From NCBI GenBank assembly GCA_027023325.1, contig JALVVQ010000223.1, positions 1-9,188 of the forward strand: a stretch of DNA of 9,188 bases. The letters are read 5' to 3'. Each line of letters starts with the position of its first letter. Positions within the stretch are counted from its first letter, which is position 1. This document shows positions 6,060 to 9,188 of the stretch, one piece after another. A program made the translations under genes and the position numbers. The notes under the pieces were generated by a model, which saw only the letters and a program-made list of their open reading frames with translations, ran no database searches and was not told the origin of the DNA. This DNA is from Campylobacteraceae bacterium (GTDB lineage: Bacteria > Campylobacterota > Campylobacteria > Campylobacterales > Sulfurovaceae).

Positions 6060-6079
6060 AGACAAAATAACTCCGAATT

Positions 6080-6085
6080 AAGGAA
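6080..6085 (+). promoter_or_regulatory. Ribosome binding site deciding the sufB start
   Basis: AAGGAA lies 4 nt before the ATG at 6090. The longer in-frame start at 6048 lies upstream of the predicted transcription start and has no such element, so 6090 is preferred. Confidence 0.7.
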
Positions 6086-6089
6086 CGAC

Positions 6090-7520
6090 ATGCCACAACA
6101 AGAGCTTGACAAAGCCGTATCAGGCGAATATGCACTGGGCTTTGAGATTGATATCGAGCAGGATACCGTCCCTCCTGGGCTCGATGAGAACACTATCAAG
6201 TTCATCTCTGCCAAAAAAGATGAACCAGAATGGATGCTGGAGCTGCGTCTCAAAGCATTTGAGAAATGGAAGCAGATGATAGAGCCTACCTGGGGCCATC
6301 TGGAGTATGAGCCGATTGATTATCAATCAATCTCCTACTTCTCTGCACCCAAGCAGGCACCAGACAGCCTCGACGAGGTCGATCCGAAGATCCTGGAAGC
6401 CTACAAGAAGCTGGGTATCCCGCTGGAGGAGCAGAAGCAGTTACAGGGCATTGCTGTCGATGCGGTTGTGGACTCTGTCTCTGTGAAAACCACCTATAGT
6501 GAAGAGTTGGAGAAGCACGGGGTGATTTTTTGCTCCATCTCTGATGCGATCCGTGACTATCCCGAGCTGGTCAAGAAATATATGTACTCTGTCGTACCTG
6601 TGACGGACAACTTTTTCGCAGCACTCAACTCGGCGGTCTTTACCGATGGTACCTTCGTCTATATTCCCAAAGGCGTGCGCTGTCCGATGGAGCTAAGTAC
6701 CTATTTCCGTATTAATGCTCTCAATACAGGGCAGTTTGAGCGGACGATCGTCATCGCAGATGAGGGGAGCTATGTCAGCTACAACGAGGGCTGTTCCGCA
6801 CCCACCAGAGATGACAACCAGCTCCACGCTGCTGTGGTCGAACTCATTGCACTCAAAGATGCAGAGATCAAGTACTCTACGATTCAGAACTGGTACCCCG
6901 GTGATGAGAATGGCAAGGGTGGTATCTACAACTTTGTGACCAAGCGAGGCATCTGCGAAGAGAATGCCAAGATCAGCTGGACACAGGTGGAGACAGGCTC
7001 CGCGATCACATGGAAGTATCCTAGCTGTATCCTAAAAGGGGACAACTCGGTCGGAGAATTCTACTCTGTAGCTGTCACCACATTGGCACAACAGGCAGAT
7101 ACGGGCACCAAGATGATCCATATTGGTAAAAACACCAAATCTACCATCATCTCCAAAGGTATCTCCGCCATGAAAGGGCAGAATACCTATAGAGGTCTGG
7201 TCAAGATGGGTGCAGGGGCTACGGGAGCCAGAAACTACTCTGAGTGTGACTCACTGCTGATCGGTGACCGTTGTGGGGCACATACCTTCCCTTACTTAGA
7301 GTCCAAAGACTCGGTAGGGCAGGTGGAGCATGAGGCGACCACCTCCAAGATCTCTGATGAGCAGCTGTTCTATCTGAGACAGCGAGGGATCAATGAAGAG
7401 GATGCCGTCTCCATGATCGTACATGGATTCTGCAAAGATGTATTTAAGATGCTCCCCATGGAGTATGCCGTAGAGGCCAAAGCACTATTGAATTTGACAC
7501 TAGAAGGAAGCGTAGGATGA
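6090..7520 (+). CDS. sufB: Fe-S cluster assembly scaffold SufB
   Basis: This is the scaffold subunit of the SufBC2D complex, on which iron-sulfur clusters are built in the cytoplasm before transfer to target proteins. From the ATG at 6090 it has 476 residues, close to the usual SufB size. Characteristic stretches are YIPKGVRCPMELSTYFRIN, the beta-helix segment SYVSYNEGCSAPTRDDNQLH with Cys235 (equivalent to the sulfur-accepting cysteine of E. coli SufB), and SECDSLLIGDRCGAHTFPYL with Cys386, the probable cluster ligand at the SufB-SufD interface. The C-terminal HGFCKDVFKMLP helix matches the SufC-contacting region. An in-frame ATG at 6048 would add 14 residues (MCYKRQ...). It is rejected because it sits inside the promoter. 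Its stop overlaps the sufC start (ATGA). No sufA, sufS or sufE is in the window; they may lie downstream. Confidence 0.97.
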   Translation: MPQQELDKAVSGEYALGFEIDIEQDTVPPGLDENTIKFISAKKDEPEWMLELRLKAFEKWKQMIEPTWGHLEYEPIDYQSISYFSAPKQAPDSLDEVDPKILEAYKKLGIPLEEQKQLQGIAVDAVVDSVSVKTTYSEELEKHGVIFCSISDAIRDYPELVKKYMYSVVPVTDNFFAALNSAVFTDGTFVYIPKGVRCPMELSTYFRINALNTGQFERTIVIADEGSYVSYNEGCSAPTRDDNQLHAAVVELIALKDAEIKYSTIQNWYPGDENGKGGIYNFVTKRGICEENAKISWTQVETGSAITWKYPSCILKGDNSVGEFYSVAVTTLAQQADTGTKMIHIGKNTKSTIISKGISAMKGQNTYRGLVKMGAGATGARNYSECDSLLIGDRCGAHTFPYLESKDSVGQVEHEATTSKISDEQLFYLRQRGINEEDAVSMIVHGFCKDVFKMLPMEYAVEAKALLNLTLEGSVG

Positions 7521-8269
7521 GTAAGATGATGGAAATAAAAGATCTCCAGGCAAAGATCGGAGACAAGAAGATACTAAACGGGCTAAACCTCACTCTGGAA
7601 AAGGGGAAAGTCCATGCGATCATGGGTCCCAACGGTGCAGGAAAGTCAACCCTCTCCAAGGCGATCGTAGGGCATTATGATATCGAGGTGCTCGGAGGAG
7701 AAATCCTCTACAAGGGTGAAAATATCGTGGACAAAGAGCCAGAAGAGAGAGCACTGGATGGTGTCTTTTTGAGCTTCCAGCATCCCGTAGAGGTCTCAGG
7801 GGTCAACAATGCCTACTTCCTCAGAACCGCAGTCAATGCCAAGCGTCGTCATGAGGGAAAAAATGAGCTCAATGCCGCAGAGTTCCTGAGAGAGATGAAG
7901 AAGCAGGTAGAAGGACTGGGGATGAAGCCAGATATGATCAGCCGATCACTCAATGAGGGCTTTTCAGGTGGAGAGAAGAAGCGTAATGAGATACTCCAGA
8001 TGCAGATGCTTCAGCCAGACATGATCGTACTCGATGAGATTGACTCTGGTCTGGATATCGATGCGCTCAGAGCGGTTTCCGAGGGAATCAACAGTATGAA
8101 AGATGGAGAGCGTAGTTTCCTGGTGATCACACACTACAGCCGTATCCTCGACTATATCAAGCCAGACTATATCCATGTCCTCAAGGATGGGAAGATCGTC
8201 CACACAGGCGGTCCTGAGCTGGTCGCACAACTCGAAGAAGAGGGCTATGAATCTCTAGGAGAGGCGTAA
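7517..8269 (+). CDS. sufC: Fe-S assembly ATPase SufC
   Basis: This ABC-type ATPase is not part of a transporter; it binds SufB and SufD and powers the conformational change that allows cluster assembly. All nucleotide-binding motifs are intact in its 250 residues: Walker A GPNGAGKST (37-45, Lys43), Q-loop Gln88 (SFQHPVEVSG, typical of SufC), signature FSGGEKKR (149-156), Walker B IVLDE (170-174, Glu174), the D-loop SGLD that follows, and switch His206 (VITHYS). The start at 7517 overlaps the sufB stop by 4 nt (ATGA) and has AAGGAAG at 7504-7510. The in-frame ATGs at 7526 and 7529 match the E. coli N-terminus better but are too far from that site. The stop overlaps the sufD start by one base (TAATG). 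Confidence 0.97.
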   Translation: MSKMMEIKDLQAKIGDKKILNGLNLTLEKGKVHAIMGPNGAGKSTLSKAIVGHYDIEVLGGEILYKGENIVDKEPEERALDGVFLSFQHPVEVSGVNNAYFLRTAVNAKRRHEGKNELNAAEFLREMKKQVEGLGMKPDMISRSLNEGFSGGEKKRNEILQMQMLQPDMIVLDEIDSGLDIDALRAVSEGINSMKDGERSFLVITHYSRILDYIKPDYIHVLKDGKIVHTGGPELVAQLEEEGYESLGEA

Positions 8270-9188
8270 TGAAACTATCTGAGCTAAAACAGCGTAACGC
8301 TTCAGAGATACTGGCAGTATTTGGCAGAGACAGTGCTGCTGCCAAGAGCGCAGAAGTGTTGGCAAATATGGGTTTACCGACCAAAAAGACAGAGGCGTAC
8401 CGCTATGGAGATATTGAGGCTGTGCTGGAAGTAGATGTGACGATTACACCACAGCCAAAGCCTGCCGAAATCCTACCCTCAGTCCAGCTTATTATTACCG
8501 ATGGTGTCATCACCCATGCACCTGCATCAGTCAAACTGGGATACAGCAAGGCGATTCCCGCAGATCAGGGGCATTTTGACCCCTTGTATCATCTGGGGCA
8601 TGTGGCGAGTCCAGGTGTCTGGGAGATAGAGATTCAGGATGAGGTGTATCTGCATGTTATCCATCGCTTTACGAAACCCGCTTCTTTGATCGCCTATCGT
8701 TTGGCTGTACATGTGACACCGGGCAGTCATGCAGCGGTGTATGAGCAGTTTATAGATACAGGTGCAACAGGAAGTCTGGTGCTGTATGGCTATGATCTTT
8801 TTGTAGGCAGAGATGCCACACTCAAGATGGTCAAAAACCATACACTCGACAGTGGCAGCTATCAGATGGTGGCTTCCCACCGCTGTGAAGTGGGCAGTGC
8901 GGCGACATTGGATCTGGCGACATTTGATTTCGGTTCTGCTTCGGCGCTGCAAATGATGAAGATTGCCTTGGGTGAGAGGGCGCATGTGGAGGCTTCGCAT
9001 CTACTCTATGCCAGCGGCAGTGCCAAGCGCGGTACCGTCTCCCAAATCCTCCATATAGGAGAGGGGTCGACAAGCAATCAGCAAGCAAAAAATATCCTCA
9101 CTGACAAAGCCAGGGGTATCTTCGATGCACTGATCAAAGTAGAGCATAGCGCCAAATACACCAAGGCACACCAAAACTCCAAAGCGAT
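8269..9188 (+). CDS. sufD: Fe-S assembly scaffold SufD (partial, 3' end cut by window)
   Basis: The frame is open from the ATG at 8269 to the right edge, 306 complete codons with no stop. The start directly overlaps the sufC stop (TAATG), so translation is coupled. The N-terminal helical region has PTKKTEAYRYGDI (37-49), matching the SufD P-T-x-K-x-E-x-W/Y-x-Y pattern. The middle is the beta-helix core. The segment from about residue 269 on (SNQQAKNILTDKARGIFDALIKV...AHQNS) is the SufB/SufD family signature that precedes the NxxLLL motif. The remaining part, including the region equivalent to the interface His360 of E. coli SufD, lies outside the window. Order sufB-sufC-sufD is the common bacterial one. 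Long antisense frames across this gene are composition shadows. Confidence 0.93.
   Translation, partial: MKLSELKQRNASEILAVFGRDSAAAKSAEVLANMGLPTKKTEAYRYGDIEAVLEVDVTITPQPKPAEILPSVQLIITDGVITHAPASVKLGYSKAIPADQGHFDPLYHLGHVASPGVWEIEIQDEVYLHVIHRFTKPASLIAYRLAVHVTPGSHAAVYEQFIDTGATGSLVLYGYDLFVGRDATLKMVKNHTLDSGSYQMVASHRCEVGSAATLDLATFDFGSASALQMMKIALGERAHVEASHLLYASGSAKRGTVSQILHIGEGSTSNQQAKNILTDKARGIFDALIKVEHSAKYTKAHQNSKA

Noticed and set aside
6048..6089. Longer SufB beginning at the ATG at 6048
   Set aside because: It lies between the -35 and -10 boxes of the suf promoter, upstream of the predicted transcription start, and has no ribosome binding site; the ATG at 6090 has AAGGAA in front.
8527..9088. 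Long antisense reading frames opposite sufD
   Set aside because: They lie opposite a strongly conserved SufD frame, have low-complexity Cys/His-rich translations and no ribosome binding signals; shadows of the coding strand.
1..9188. tRNA, rRNA, CRISPR array, insertion sequence or prophage parts
   Set aside because: No cloverleaf-like sequence, regularly spaced long repeats, transposase motifs or terminal inverted repeats were seen in reading both strands.

Overview
The window looks like chromosome from a Campylobacterota (epsilonproteobacterial) organism, possibly close to Sulfurovum or Sulfurimonas. Four things point there: AGA/AGG-rich arginine codons, TGnTATAAT-type promoters with poor -35 boxes, a PutA of about 1200 residues without a DNA-binding N-terminus, and short intergenic gaps. 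This placement is inference from style; no marker gene such as rRNA is present.

Layout. Position 1-58 (minus) is the start of a secreted protein that runs off the left edge. Upstream of it, at 125-161, are helically phased CTTAA repeats that look like response-regulator sites. Next, on the plus strand, comes a two-gene unit: a 74-residue ribbon-helix-helix (RHH) protein (327-551) and an unrecognised 214-residue protein (544-1188) that overlaps it by 8 nt. A cluster of TACTA repeats and an imperfect palindrome (264-307) precedes the pair and looks like its operator. The proline-catabolic bifunctional enzyme PutA follows (1230-4832) after a 41-nt gap holding a 13-nt palindrome, and ends in a probable intrinsic terminator.

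Convergent to putA is a periplasmic M15-family peptidoglycan peptidase. Its start is best placed at 5574, not at the upstream ATG at 5595. It is divergently transcribed from a small AroQ-type chorismate mutase (5662-5961); each has its own extended -10 promoter in the shared gap. The right third is a sufBCD operon for Fe-S cluster assembly, driven by a strong promoter (TTGACA, 17 bp, TGcTATAAA). SufB and SufC are complete. SufD is open at the right edge after 306 codons. The suf genes are translationally coupled by start/stop overlaps.

Most of the window is metabolic or housekeeping: proline oxidation to glutamate, aromatic amino acid synthesis, cell wall turnover and Fe-S assembly. The part least explained by known families is the RHH plus 214-residue pair. 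It has the layout of an autoregulated toxin-antitoxin-like or regulator/effector module. It also sits directly before a PutA that lacks the RHH domain found at the N-terminus of the enterobacterial enzyme. No RNA genes, insertion sequences or CRISPR arrays were seen.
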